Shown: one piece after another, positions 7,704 through 15,314 of the stretch
Layout: each line of letters begins with the position of its first letter
Numbering within the stretch: the first letter of the stretch is position 1
Assembly (NCBI RefSeq): GCF_008017545.1
Contig: NZ_VRTZ01000001.1
Coordinates: 1,512,295 to 1,576,294 of the forward strand
From: Homoserinibacter sp. GY 40078
Lineage (GTDB): Bacteria > Actinomycetota > Actinomycetes > Actinomycetales > Microbacteriaceae
Direction: 5' to 3'
Length of the DNA stretch: 64,000 nt
The notes under the pieces: generated by a model
Seen by the model: only the letters and a program-made list of their open reading frames with translations
The model's database searches: none
What the model was told of the DNA's origin: nothing
Translations under genes and position numbers: made by a program

Positions 7704-8843
7704 CTACCGGGTGGCCGCGGCGCGCGTCTCCCGCGCGATCTCGAGTTCCTCCTCGGTCGGCACCACCAGCACGGCCGTCGCCGCCCCGTCGGGCGAGATG
7801 ATCCGCGGCTCGCGCGAGCGGACCGCGTTGCGCGCGGGATCGATCGCGAGACCGAGGAAGCCGAGGCCTGCGACCGCGCGACGACGGATGTCGTCGGCGT
7901 TCTCGCCGACCCCCGCGGTGAAGACGAGCGCGTCGATGCCGCCGAGCACCGCCGCGTAGGCGCCGATGTAGTGCCGCAGCCGGTGCACGTACACGTCGAG
8001 CGCGTGCGCCGCCTGCATGTCGCCCGCATCCGCGGCGGAGACCAGCTCGCGCATGTCGGAGCGCCCCGCGAGCCCGAGCAGCCCGGAACGCTTGTTGAGC
8101 AGTTCGTCGAGCTGTGCCGTCGTGTAGCCGTGCTCGCGCGCGAGATAGAGGGGGATCGCGGGGTCGATATCGCCCGACCGCGTGCCCATCACGAGACCTT
8201 CGAGCGGGGTCATGCCCATCGATGTGTCCACGGACCGCCCGCCCTGCACGGCCGTCGCGGAGGCGCCGTTGCCGAGGTGCAGCACGACGAGTTTCAGTTC
8301 CGGATCGCCCGCCCGACCGAGCAGCTCGGCGGCAGTGCGGGAGACGTACCGGTGCGAGGTGCCGTGGAATCCGAACCGGCGGATGCGCGTGCGGGCCGCC
8401 ACTTCGGCGTCGATCGCGTAGTCGCGTGCTGCGGGGCTGATCGTGGCGTGGAACGCCGTGTCGAACACGGCGACGTGCGGCAGGTCGGGGAGCGCGGCCC
8501 GCGCCGCACGGATGCCGGCGAGCGCGGGCGGGTTGTGCAAGGGCGCCAAGTCGGCGAGGGCTCCGATCTCGCGCTCGACGTCATCGTCGATCACCGTCGA
8601 CTGCACGAAGCGCGTACCGCCGTGCACGACGCGGTGTCCGACCGCGTCGATCGGCACGTCCCGCAGTTCGTCGAGCACCTGGACGATCGCGGCGTGATGA
8701 TCGGGCACGCCGGAGCCACGCACCCCGATCCGCTCCACGAGGCCCTCCGCGAGCGCCTCGCCCGTCTCGAGGTCGACGACGCGGTATTTGATCGAACTCG
8801 AGCCGACGTTGAGCACGAAGACCCGGCGGATGTCGTCGCTCAT
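7704..8843 (-). CDS. ackA: Acetate kinase
   Basis: This enzyme makes ATP and acetate from acetyl phosphate and ADP, completing the Pta-Ack route for substrate-level phosphorylation. The protein is 379 residues, slightly shorter than the E. coli enzyme. It shows the family's N-terminal V-L-N-V-G-S-S-S-I-K-Y, the G-H-R-V-V-H-G-G motif, F-G-F-H-G-T-S-H-R-Y-V, the H-L-G-N-G-A-S nucleotide loop and the late V-F-T-A-G-V-G-E-N. Its ATG overlaps the pta stop by 4 nt (ATGA), so it is the second gene of a pta-ackA operon. It would supply ATP when respiration is limited, consistent with its hypoxia-type neighbours. Confidence 0.96.
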   Translation of the reverse strand: MSDDIRRVFVLNVGSSSIKYRVVDLETGEALAEGLVERIGVRGSGVPDHHAAIVQVLDELRDVPIDAVGHRVVHGGTRFVQSTVIDDDVEREIGALADLAPLHNPPALAGIRAARAALPDLPHVAVFDTAFHATISPAARDYAIDAEVAARTRIRRFGFHGTSHRYVSRTAAELLGRAGDPELKLVVLHLGNGASATAVQGGRSVDTSMGMTPLEGLVMGTRSGDIDPAIPLYLAREHGYTTAQLDELLNKRSGLLGLAGRSDMRELVSAADAGDMQAAHALDVYVHRLRHYIGAYAAVLGGIDALVFTAGVGENADDIRRRAVAGLGFLGLAIDPARNAVRSREPRIISPDGAATAVLVVPTEEELEIARETRAAATR

Positions 8844-10924
8844 CGGGTGCCCTCCGCCTGGATCGCGGTGATCGCGATGGTGTTGACGATGTCGCGCACG
8901 AGCGCGCCGCGGGAGAGGTCGTTGATGGGCTTCGCGAGACCCTGAAGCACCGGGCCGATCGCCACCGCGCCGGCCGAGCGCTGGACCGCCTTGTAGGTGT
9001 TGTTGCCGGTGTTGAGGTCGGGGAACACGAACACGGTCGCGCGGCCGGCCACCTCCGATCCGGGCATCTTCGACGCACCCACGGTCGGGTCGGCCGCGGC
9101 GTCGTACTGGATGGGCCCGGCAACCGGCAGCTGCGGCGCGCGCTGGCGCACGAGCTCGGTCGCGGCGCGCACACGCTCCACCTCGGCACCGGAGCCCGAC
9201 TCACCCGTCGAGTACGAGAGCATCGCGACGCGCGGGTCGATGCCGAAGCGCTGGGCGGTGTCGGACGACGAGATGGCGATGTCGGCGAGCTGCTCGACCG
9301 TCGGCTCCGGGATCACGGCGCAGTCACCGTAGACCAGCACGCGGTCGGCGAGGGCCATGAGGAAGACGCTCGACACGACGGAGACGCCGGGTGCCGTCTT
9401 CACGATCTCGAACGCCGGCCGGATGGTGTGCGCCGTGGTGTGGCGCGCGCCCGAGACCATGCCGTCGGCGAGGCCGAGGTGCACCATGAGGGTGCCGAAG
9501 TAGGAGACGTCGGTGACGGTGTCCGCGGCGAGCTCAGCCGAGACGCCCTTGTGGGCCCGGATGCGCGCGTACTCGGCGGCGAACTTGTCGTGTAGCTCGG
9601 GGTCGGTCGTCGACACGATCCGGGTGTCGCCGAGTTCGAGCCCGAGGGCAGCCGCCCGCTGCTTCACCGAGACTTCGTCGCCGAGGATCGTGAGCGACGC
9701 GATCTTGCGCTTCACGACGATCGAGGCGGCCTGCAGGATGCGGTCGTCGTCGCCCTCCGGCAGCACGATGTGCTTCCCGGCTGCACGGGCGCGTTCGACG
9801 AGCGAGTACTCGAAGCGGATGGGCGTCATGACGCCTTCCGCGGGGAGGCTGAGCAGGCGGATCACCTCGGCGGCGTCGACGTGCTCCGCATACAGGGCGA
9901 GAGCGCGCGCGTATTTCGCGGGGGAGTCGGCGGCGAGCCTGCTGCGGGCCTGGGTGATCCGCACGGCCGTCTCGAAGGTGCCGAGCTCGGTGCGCGCGAT
10001 CGGCAGGGGGATCGCGAGGCCGTCGACGAGGCGCTCGATCGCCGGATCCATCTCGAATCCGCCGTTGAGGATGATGCCGGTGAGCGCCGGGAAGGTCTGC
10101 GCCTGCTGCGCGGCGAGCATGCCGACGAGCACGTCGGATCGGTCGCCCGGCACGATCACGATGCCTCCGGGGATGAGCCGAGGCAGCACGTTGGGCAGTG
10201 ACATCGCCGCGATCGTCGTGGCGAGCACGGGGGTGTCGAGGGCCGAGGCGTCGCCCCGGATCAGTTCGGCCTCGGCCGCTTCGAGCACGGTGCCGAGGAG
10301 CGGTGCCGCGAGCTGCGGGTCCTCCGCGATCGCCCACGCAGGAAGGGATGTCGCCTGGGCGACCCCGCGGGCGGTCTCGTCGATGCGCTCCGGGTCGGCG
10401 CGGTTGACGATCACGGCGAGCACCTCGGCGTGCTCGGCACGCAGCTCGTCGAGCGCGATGCGGGCGATCTCGGCGCACTGCTTCGGAGTGCGGGCGTCGT
10501 CGCCGTCCGGCTGCCGTCCGCCCGTGACGAGCACGACCGGTGCGGCGAGGTTCGCGGCGATCTTGCCGTTGACGCCGAGCTCCGTGGGGGTGCCGACGTC
10601 CGTGTAGTCCGAGCCGAGGATGAGCACCGCGTCGCAGCGGGCCTCCACGTCGGCGAAGCGCTCCACGATCGTCGCGAGCGCGGCCTCCGGATCCTCATGC
10701 AATGCGTCGTAGTCGACGCCCACGCAGTCGTCGTAGCTCTGCCCCGCGCTCGCGTGCGCCACGAGCAGTTCGAGCACGTAGTCGCGTTCGACGTCGCCGC
10801 GCACGATCGGGCGGAAGACGCCCACTCGCGGGACGCTCGCGGTCAGGGTCTCAAGAAGCCCCACCGCGACGGTCGACTTGCCGGTGCGCCCCTCGGCGCT
10901 GGTCAGATAGATGCGGGTCGCCAC
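8840..10924 (-). CDS. pta: Phosphate acetyltransferase (long, multidomain)
   Basis: This enzyme converts acetyl-CoA and phosphate to acetyl phosphate and CoA. The 694-residue protein has the long Pta architecture: an N-terminal P-loop domain (E-G-R-T-G-K-S-T near residue 12), a central DRTGG-like domain (about 210-320) and a C-terminal PTA_PTB catalytic domain (about 370-690, with P-E-G-D-D and Y-S-T-G-E-S-G-S-G). An open frame extends 22 codons upstream, but GTG at 10924 matches the usual A-T-R-I-Y-L-T-S-A-E-G start. It follows TAGCGT by 8 nt without a Shine-Dalgarno site, so a leaderless message is likely. A candidate DevR box sits about 38 bp upstream. It overlaps ackA by 4 nt. Confidence 0.93.
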   Translation of the reverse strand: MATRIYLTSAEGRTGKSTVAVGLLETLTASVPRVGVFRPIVRGDVERDYVLELLVAHASAGQSYDDCVGVDYDALHEDPEAALATIVERFADVEARCDAVLILGSDYTDVGTPTELGVNGKIAANLAAPVVLVTGGRQPDGDDARTPKQCAEIARIALDELRAEHAEVLAVIVNRADPERIDETARGVAQATSLPAWAIAEDPQLAAPLLGTVLEAAEAELIRGDASALDTPVLATTIAAMSLPNVLPRLIPGGIVIVPGDRSDVLVGMLAAQQAQTFPALTGIILNGGFEMDPAIERLVDGLAIPLPIARTELGTFETAVRITQARSRLAADSPAKYARALALYAEHVDAAEVIRLLSLPAEGVMTPIRFEYSLVERARAAGKHIVLPEGDDDRILQAASIVVKRKIASLTILGDEVSVKQRAAALGLELGDTRIVSTTDPELHDKFAAEYARIRAHKGVSAELAADTVTDVSYFGTLMVHLGLADGMVSGARHTTAHTIRPAFEIVKTAPGVSVVSSVFLMALADRVLVYGDCAVIPEPTVEQLADIAISSSDTAQRFGIDPRVAMLSYSTGESGSGAEVERVRAATELVRQRAPQLPVAGPIQYDAAADPTVGASKMPGSEVAGRATVFVFPDLNTGNNTYKAVQRSAGAVAIGPVLQGLAKPINDLSRGALVRDIVNTIAITAIQAEGTR

Positions 10925-10932
10925 GTCACACC

Positions 10933-10938
10933 ACGCTA
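10933..10938 (-). promoter_or_regulatory. -10 element TAGCGT of pta
   Basis: On the minus strand TAGCGT lies 8 nt before the pta GTG with no ribosome site, consistent with a leaderless or near-leaderless promoter. The DevR-like site is centred about 30 bp further upstream, over the -35 position. Confidence 0.45.
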
Positions 10939-10961
10939 CGCGAGCAAGGTGTGCGTAGGGT

Positions 10962-10975
10962 GGGTCCTTCGACCT
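10962..10975. promoter_or_regulatory. Weak candidate DevR/DosR box before pta
   Basis: GGGTCCTTCGACCT matches the usp site GGGACCTTCGGCCC at 11 of 14 positions. It overlaps the last codons of the flavoprotein gene, at about the -35 region of the pta promoter. It is weaker than the sites before usp and cydA. Confidence 0.4.
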
Positions 10976-11930
10976 AGGCGACCCCCGCACCCGCCCGGGC
11001 GTCGGCCGCCTCCTTCAGGAGGAGGTCGACGTTCAGCTGGGCGCCCGCCATGGTGCCGGCCGCCGCGGAGGCGCCGACCATCGCGGTGGCATCGGATGCG
11101 TTGCCCACCGCCCAGACGTCGGGCAGCGGCGTGCGCCCGACCGCGTCGGTGGGGATGACGGTGCCGGCTCCCGGCACGACCTCCGGCACGCCGCCCAGCT
11201 GCTCGAAGAGCTCGGTGCGCGCCTCGTACCGGGGTCCGATCGCGATCGCGCCGCTCGGGATCACCTGTCCGTCGTCGAGGACGACCGCCGCGAGGGTGCC
11301 ATCCGTGTCGTCACGCGCCTCCGCCACCCGGCCCTCGATGATCCGCACACCGAGTGCGGCGATGGCGGCATCCAGTTCGGGATCCACCGGGGCATCGTGC
11401 CGAATGAAGGTGACGTCGGCGCTGAGCCTGCTGAACATGAGCGCCTGCCGGGCGCTGTGCGGGCCGGTACCGATCACGATGACCGCGCGATCTCGCACCT
11501 CCCAGCCGTGGCAGTAGGGGCAGTGGATGACCGAGTCACCCCAGTGGTGGGCGATGCCGGCGATGTCGGGCAGGACATCGCGCAACCCGGATGCGAGCAG
11601 CAGTCGGCGGGCGCGCACCACGCCGCCGCCCGCCGTGCGCAGGGTGAAGCCGTCCTCATCCCGTGCGACCTGCGCGACGCGGTCGTCGAGCAGTTGGACG
11701 CCGTAGCCGCGCGCCTGCTCGCGCGAGTCGGCGAGCAACTCGAAGGGCGCCGCGCCGTCGCGGCTGAACACGTTGTGCGCGTGCGCGGCCGGTGCGTTCC
11801 GGGGTTCGCCGGCGTCGATGACGACGACGGGACGTCGGGATCGGCCGAGAGCGATCGCGGCGGAGAGACCGGCGGGCCCTCCTCCGACGATGGCGACGTC
11901 GACCGGGGCGGCGGGAGAGCTGGCTGTCAT
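10974..11930 (-). CDS. Thioredoxin-reductase-like FAD oxidoreductase
   Basis: A 318-residue NAD(P)/FAD-dependent pyridine nucleotide-disulphide oxidoreductase of the thioredoxin reductase class. It has the FAD-binding G-G-G-P-A-G near residue 14, a redox-active C-P-Y-C pair in I-H-C-P-Y-C-H-G-W-E near residue 140, a second dinucleotide segment V-I-G-T-G-P-H-S and the C-terminal V-W-A-V-G-N-A-S-D FAD motif. The CPYC sequence differs from the CATC of classical TrxR, so a partner other than thioredoxin is possible. ATG at 11930 is preferred to an extended start because AGGATGG lies just upstream. It is divergent from the XRE-cupin regulator and shares a TTGCC-N5-GGCAA palindrome with it. Confidence 0.87.
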   Translation of the reverse strand: MTASSPAAPVDVAIVGGGPAGLSAAIALGRSRRPVVVIDAGEPRNAPAAHAHNVFSRDGAAPFELLADSREQARGYGVQLLDDRVAQVARDEDGFTLRTAGGGVVRARRLLLASGLRDVLPDIAGIAHHWGDSVIHCPYCHGWEVRDRAVIVIGTGPHSARQALMFSRLSADVTFIRHDAPVDPELDAAIAALGVRIIEGRVAEARDDTDGTLAAVVLDDGQVIPSGAIAIGPRYEARTELFEQLGGVPEVVPGAGTVIPTDAVGRTPLPDVWAVGNASDATAMVGASAAAGTMAGAQLNVDLLLKEAADARAGAGVA

Positions 11931-11972
11931 GGGTCCATCCTGAGTCGCGCGCGCGACGCTCAGCAAGGAAGC

Positions 11973-11987
11973 TTGCCAATATGGCAA
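11973..11987. promoter_or_regulatory. Operator-like palindrome TTGCC-N5-GGCAA
   Basis: A perfect 5-bp-arm inverted repeat (TTGCC AATAT GGCAA) lies in the 66-bp divergent region, 9 bp before the regulator start and 42 bp before the flavoprotein start. It is best placed to be the binding site of the adjacent XRE-cupin protein. Confidence 0.6.
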
Positions 11988-11996
11988 ACTCCCGGG

Positions 11997-12569
11997 ATGG
12001 ACGACGAACTCACGCGCACTCTGGCCGGAGTCGGTCAGCGACTGCGGGCCCTGCGGACGCGTCGCGACCTGACACTCTCCGACGTCTCGCGCGACTCGGG
12101 AATCTCGGTCAGCACCCTCTCGCGGCTGGAATCGGGGGCGCGGCGTCCCGCGCTCGAGCTGCTCCTACCGCTCGCGCGGGTCTACGACGTGCCGCTCGAT
12201 GAACTCGTCGGTGCGCCCGAAGCGGGCGACCCGCGCGTCCACATCCGTCGTATTCCGCACCGGGGAGGCGTGATGATGCCGCTCGGTCGCGGATCGAGCG
12301 GCATCCGGGTCGTGAAGCAGATCCTTCCTCCGCCCCGCCCGGGGGAGCGCGTCGAGCTGAAGACCCACCGCGGGAACGAGTGGCTCTACGTCATCTCCGG
12401 TCGGCTGCGGCTCGTGCTCGCGGATCGCGACTTCGTGCTGGAGGCGGGGGAGGCCGCCGAGTTCGACACCAGGACTCCTCACTGGATCGGAGCTGCCGAC
12501 GACGCCGGAGTCGAGCTTCTGCACCTCTCCGGACCCGAGGGCCAACGCATCCACATGCCGGAGCTGTGA
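11997..12569 (+). CDS. XRE-family regulator with C-terminal cupin
   Basis: A 190-residue transcription factor. An N-terminal helix-turn-helix (about residues 10-65; L-R-A-L-R-T-R-R-D-L-T-L-S-D-V-S, then S-V-S-T-L-S-R-L-E-S-G) is followed by a cupin_2 sensor domain (about 105-185) with H-R-G-N-E-W-L-Y-V-I-S-G-R and F-D-T-R-T-P-H-W. This architecture is common in regulators that sense a small ligand and control one adjacent gene. It is divergent from the thioredoxin-reductase-like gene and probably represses both through the shared palindrome. ATG at 11997 gives the expected short N-terminus; an in-frame upstream extension lacks any signal. The ligand is unknown. Confidence 0.9.
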   Translation: MDDELTRTLAGVGQRLRALRTRRDLTLSDVSRDSGISVSTLSRLESGARRPALELLLPLARVYDVPLDELVGAPEAGDPRVHIRRIPHRGGVMMPLGRGSSGIRVVKQILPPPRPGERVELKTHRGNEWLYVISGRLRLVLADRDFVLEAGEAAEFDTRTPHWIGAADDAGVELLHLSGPEGQRIHMPEL

Positions 12570-12584
12570 CCGTCGCGACGGCGC

Positions 12585-12598
12585 GGGACCTTAGGCCC
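12585..12598. promoter_or_regulatory. Candidate DevR/DosR box before cydA
   Basis: GGGACCTTAGGCCC differs from the usp/devS site at one centre position. It lies 75 bp upstream of the cydA GTG. A second, weaker left-half match (GCGACCTTC, from 12605) follows within 7 bp, as in multi-box DosR promoters. Confidence 0.65.
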
Positions 12599-12672
12599 TG
12601 ACGTGCGACCTTCCAGAGTCGGAAGGTTGAGTCGGGAGACCGCCGTCGGGGCGGTCCTGAGGGAGGAGTCCC

Positions 12673-14250
12673 GTGGATCCGCTCGAAATCGCCCGATGGC
12701 AGTTCGGCATCACGACCGTCTACCACTTCATGATGGTGCCGCTCACCCTGGGCCTCGGGCTCCTGGTGGCGATCCTGCACACGATGTGGGTGCGCACGGG
12801 GGATGAGAAGTGGCTCCGGATGACGAAGTTCTGGGGCAAGCTCTACCTCGTCAACTTCATCATGGGCGTCGCCACCGGCATCGTTCAGGAGTTCCAGTTC
12901 GGCATGGCGTGGAGCGAGTACTCCCGCTTCGTCGGCGACGTGTTCGGGGCTCCGCTCGCCATGGAGGGACTCCTCGCGTTCTTCGTCGAGTCGACGTTCC
13001 TCGGGCTCTGGATCTTCGGCTGGAACCGCCTGCCCAAGAAGGTGCACCTCGCGACCCTGTGGCTCGCGGTGATCGGCTCGTGGATCTCGGCGTACTTCAT
13101 CCTCGCCGCGAACTCGTGGATGCAGCACCCGGTCGGCGTGGAGTTCGTCGACGGCAAGCCGGTGCTCGTCGACATCTGGGCGGTGCTCACCAACAACACG
13201 CTCCTCGCGGCGTTCCCGCACACGATGGCGGGTGCCGTGGCGGTCGCGGGCGGCTTCCTGCTCGGCATCAGCTGGTACCACCTGTGGCGCCGGCGCCGTG
13301 ACGGCATCGACACGGTCGACGCGAAGGGACGCGTGATCGTGGGCGAGGCCCCCGAGATCCCGGGACGAGACCGTGCCGACCACCGCGTGTGGATCACCTC
13401 GCTGCGGATCGGTGCCGTCGTCGCGATCGTCGGATTCGGCGCCGTCGCGATCACCGGCGACATCCAGGGCAAGCTCATGTACGAGCAGCAGCCGCTCAAG
13501 ATGGCCGCCGCCGAGGCCGCGTGCCACACCGGTACGAGCTTCTCGGTGCTCTCGATCGGCGAGTTGGGCGCGCAGGACTGCGACAAGGTGACGCCCGTCA
13601 TCGAGATCCCGGGCCTGTTGTCGTTCCTCGCCAAGGGTGACTTCACCACCGACGTGCCCGGCATCAACGAGCTGATCCCCGAGTACGAGCAGCAGTACGG
13701 CACGACGCTGCCGGACGACCCCATGTACGGCGAGCGCGCCGGTCAGGAGATCCAGTACCTGCCGATCATGGAGGTCACCTACTGGGGCTTCCGCATCATG
13801 ATCGGATTCGGGGCGCTCGCCGCCTTCGCCGCGGCGGTCGCGCTGTGGATCACCCGGAAGGGCACGGTGCCCAACTCGAAGCCGCTCATGCAGCTCGCGA
13901 TCTTCGGCATCCTCGCTCCCTTCGGGGCGAACGCGGCCGGATGGATCTTCACCGAGATGGGTCGCCAACCCTTCGTGGTGGCGCCGAACCCGAACCCGAG
14001 CGGTGTTGACGGGGTGTTCATGTTCACCGCAGCGGCGGTGTCGCCCGGCGTCGACGGCTTCGAGATCGTCTTCTCGCTCGTCACCCTGGGGCTCGTCTAC
14101 CTGATCCTCATGGTCGTCGAGGTGATCCTGCTCGCCCGGTACACGCGAGCCGGTATCGCCGGAGTCATGCCCGAGCGGTTCGCGCCCCACGACGACGACG
14201 GAGACGACGACGCCGAGAAGCGCGACGACGTCCTCGCATTCGCGTACTGA
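12673..14250 (+). CDS. cydA: Cytochrome bd ubiquinol oxidase subunit I
   Basis: The haem-bearing membrane subunit of the bd-type quinol oxidase, a high-affinity O2-reducing terminal oxidase. It has 525 residues and about nine hydrophobic helices. The N-terminal Q-F-G-I-T-T-V-Y-H-F region holds an axial His, and G-R-Q-P-F in T-E-M-G-R-Q-P-F corresponds to the family's GRQPW. The segment between the two halves is compatible with a short Q-loop. The start is GTG, with a GAGGGAGGAG ribosome site. cydB begins 19 nt after the stop and cydDC follows, making a complete bd operon. A DevR-like box upstream suggests induction at low oxygen. Confidence 0.96.
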   Translation: MDPLEIARWQFGITTVYHFMMVPLTLGLGLLVAILHTMWVRTGDEKWLRMTKFWGKLYLVNFIMGVATGIVQEFQFGMAWSEYSRFVGDVFGAPLAMEGLLAFFVESTFLGLWIFGWNRLPKKVHLATLWLAVIGSWISAYFILAANSWMQHPVGVEFVDGKPVLVDIWAVLTNNTLLAAFPHTMAGAVAVAGGFLLGISWYHLWRRRRDGIDTVDAKGRVIVGEAPEIPGRDRADHRVWITSLRIGAVVAIVGFGAVAITGDIQGKLMYEQQPLKMAAAEAACHTGTSFSVLSIGELGAQDCDKVTPVIEIPGLLSFLAKGDFTTDVPGINELIPEYEQQYGTTLPDDPMYGERAGQEIQYLPIMEVTYWGFRIMIGFGALAAFAAAVALWITRKGTVPNSKPLMQLAIFGILAPFGANAAGWIFTEMGRQPFVVAPNPNPSGVDGVFMFTAAAVSPGVDGFEIVFSLVTLGLVYLILMVVEVILLARYTRAGIAGVMPERFAPHDDDGDDDAEKRDDVLAFAY

Positions 14251-14269
14251 GAAACGGAGCACACAGAAA

Positions 14270-15310
14270 ATGGACGCACTCCCCATCGTCTGGTTCGTCG
14301 CGATCGCGGTGCTCTGGACGGGCTACATCCTCCTCGAGGGCTTCGACCTCGGGGTGGGCATGCACATGCTGTTCAGCGCGCGCGACGACAAGGACCGCCG
14401 CGTGATGCTGAACACGATCGGCCCCGTGTGGGACGGCAACGAGGTGTGGCTGCTCACGGCGGGCGCCGGCACCTTCGCGGCCTTCCCGCTCTGGTACGCC
14501 TCCCTTTTCTCCACCCTCTATATCCCGCTCGTGCTCGTACTGCTGGGCCTCATCCTGCGGGCGGTTGCGATCGAGTACCGCGGCAAGCTGGTCTCGCGCT
14601 CGTGGACCCGGTTCTGGGACTGGTCGATCGGGCTCGGCTCGGCGGTCGTCGCCTTCGGCCTCGGCGCGGGCCTCGCGCTCACCACCACGGGCCTGCCGAT
14701 CAACGAGAACGGCGACCGCGTGGGTGGACCGTTCGTGTGGCTCACGCCGGTGGCCATCCTCGGCGGGCTCGCGCTCGTCGGCTTCTGCCTCGTGCACGGC
14801 GCGACCTTCCTGGCGCTCAAGACCGACGGCCCGGTGCGCGAGCGGATGGGGCGGCTCGTTCCGCGCCTCGCCCCGATCGCGCTGCTGCCGATCGCCGGAT
14901 GGGCGATCCTCGTCGAGCTGCAGGGCGGTGGCAACCCGCTCAGCTGGACCCTGCTCGGTCTGGCCGTCGTGGCAGGTGTGCTCGGGTGGTTCTTCGCCCG
15001 CTCCCGCCGCGAAGGGCGGGCGTTCACCGGGTTCGCGGCCTTCGGAGCCCTCGGCGCGGGTTCGATCTTCGCGGCGGTGTTCCCGGTGGTGCTGCCCTCG
15101 ACGATCGACACGGCCTACGACCTCACCATCTGGAACGCGGCGAGCGGCACCTACACGCTGACCGTCATGACGGTGGTCACCGCGGTCGCGTTGCCGATCG
15201 TCCTCGCGTACCAGGCGTGGAGCTACTGGGTCTTCCGCAAGCGCATCGCACCGCATCACCTGCCCGAGGCGCACGACCCCGTGCCCGCCGTGCGCACGAC
15301 CGCGGCCTGA
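14270..15310 (+). CDS. cydB: Cytochrome bd ubiquinol oxidase subunit II
   Basis: The second membrane subunit of cytochrome bd, needed to form the haem d/b595 site with CydA. It has 346 residues with about eight transmembrane helices. The N-terminal W-T-G-Y-I-L-L-E-G-F-D-L-G-V-G (residues 16-30) and the following G-P-V-W-D-G-N-E-V-W-L-L segment are the CydB hallmarks. A GAAACGGAG ribosome site precedes the ATG. It lies between cydA and the fused cydDC, with only 4 nt to the latter. Confidence 0.96.
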   Translation: MDALPIVWFVAIAVLWTGYILLEGFDLGVGMHMLFSARDDKDRRVMLNTIGPVWDGNEVWLLTAGAGTFAAFPLWYASLFSTLYIPLVLVLLGLILRAVAIEYRGKLVSRSWTRFWDWSIGLGSAVVAFGLGAGLALTTTGLPINENGDRVGGPFVWLTPVAILGGLALVGFCLVHGATFLALKTDGPVRERMGRLVPRLAPIALLPIAGWAILVELQGGGNPLSWTLLGLAVVAGVLGWFFARSRREGRAFTGFAAFGALGAGSIFAAVFPVVLPSTIDTAYDLTIWNAASGTYTLTVMTVVTAVALPIVLAYQAWSYWVFRKRIAPHHLPEAHDPVPAVRTTAA

Positions 15311-15314
15311 TCGC

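Noticed and set aside
12391-14286. A 631-codon minus-strand frame
   Set aside because: Antisense to cydA, with a low-complexity translation.
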